Shown here in pieces: positions 5,713 through 5,713 of a stretch of 5,713 bases of DNA; position 1 is the first letter of the stretch; each line of letters starts with the position of its first letter. The stretch covers positions 1-5,713 of the forward strand of contig CACZQG010000413.1 of NCBI GenBank assembly GCA_902783235.1. Direction: 5' to 3'. A program made the translations under genes and the position numbers. The notes below the pieces were generated by a model. The model was not told the origin of the DNA, did no database searches, and was given only the letters and a program-made list of their open reading frames with translations. This stretch comes from an uncultured Ruminococcus sp. (GTDB taxonomy: Bacteria > Bacillota > Clostridia > Oscillospirales > Ruminococcaceae).

Positions 5713-5713
5713 C
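5697..5713 (+). CDS. Start of a further gene, cut by the window edge
   Basis: ATG at 5697 sits five bases after AAGGAGG (5685-5691) and reads MEKQV, then a codon beginning AC (probably Thr). It overlaps the end of the preceding gene in another frame by 16 bases. The opening resembles that of many Firmicutes serine recombinases, which often begin with a short polar stretch and VTVIPA. A second recombinase is therefore a reasonable guess, given the recombinase tail encoded just before it. Five codons cannot prove this. Confidence 0.55.

Noticed and set aside
1..5713. CRISPR arrays, tRNA or rRNA genes, insertion-sequence ends
   Set aside because: No regularly spaced repeats, cloverleaf-forming segments, rRNA-like stretches or transposase with flanking inverted repeats were seen.

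Overview
The window is AT-rich, densely packed DNA with strong AGGAGG-type ribosome binding sites, one GTG start and overlapping co-directional genes. This points to a low-GC Gram-positive, most likely a Clostridia member of the Ruminococcus/Oscillospiraceae or Lachnospiraceae kind. That placement is inferred from style and protein families only. The content is that of a mobile-element integration module, not core chromosome.

Layout. Bases 1-68 hold nothing I can name. Bases 69-200 (minus strand) encode the first 43 residues of an XRE-type helix-turn-helix regulator that breaks off inside its DNA-binding domain. Bases 201-349 are a divergent control region with a near-consensus minus-strand promoter, a probable plus-strand promoter, and two 24-bp direct repeats built from GTTTA half-sites. 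A complete 119-residue XRE regulator (350-709) follows and is closed by a good intrinsic terminator (728-767).

From 822 to the right edge, every gene is on the plus strand and tightly linked, probably as one operon. The order is: a large serine recombinase (616 aa); a protein of about 240 aa that resembles the recombinase's own C-terminal domain; two consecutive ParB-fold proteins (307 and 315 aa, the second resembling the DUF6551 type); and a 150-aa protein whose last 60 residues look like the tail of a serine recombinase. A further gene begins at 5697 with a strong ribosome binding site and is cut by the window edge.

Working model (inference): the XRE protein silences the divergent region through the GTTTA sites. 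The operon encodes a multi-protein recombination machine in which parts normally found in one large serine recombinase are spread over several polypeptides, together with two ParB-like proteins that could bind DNA or control directionality, copy state or segregation. The most notable points are the shared recombinase/accessory domain, the ParB-like pair inside a recombinase operon, and the free-standing recombinase tail. Similar clusters may exist in sequenced gut Clostridia; I cannot check novelty from sequence alone.
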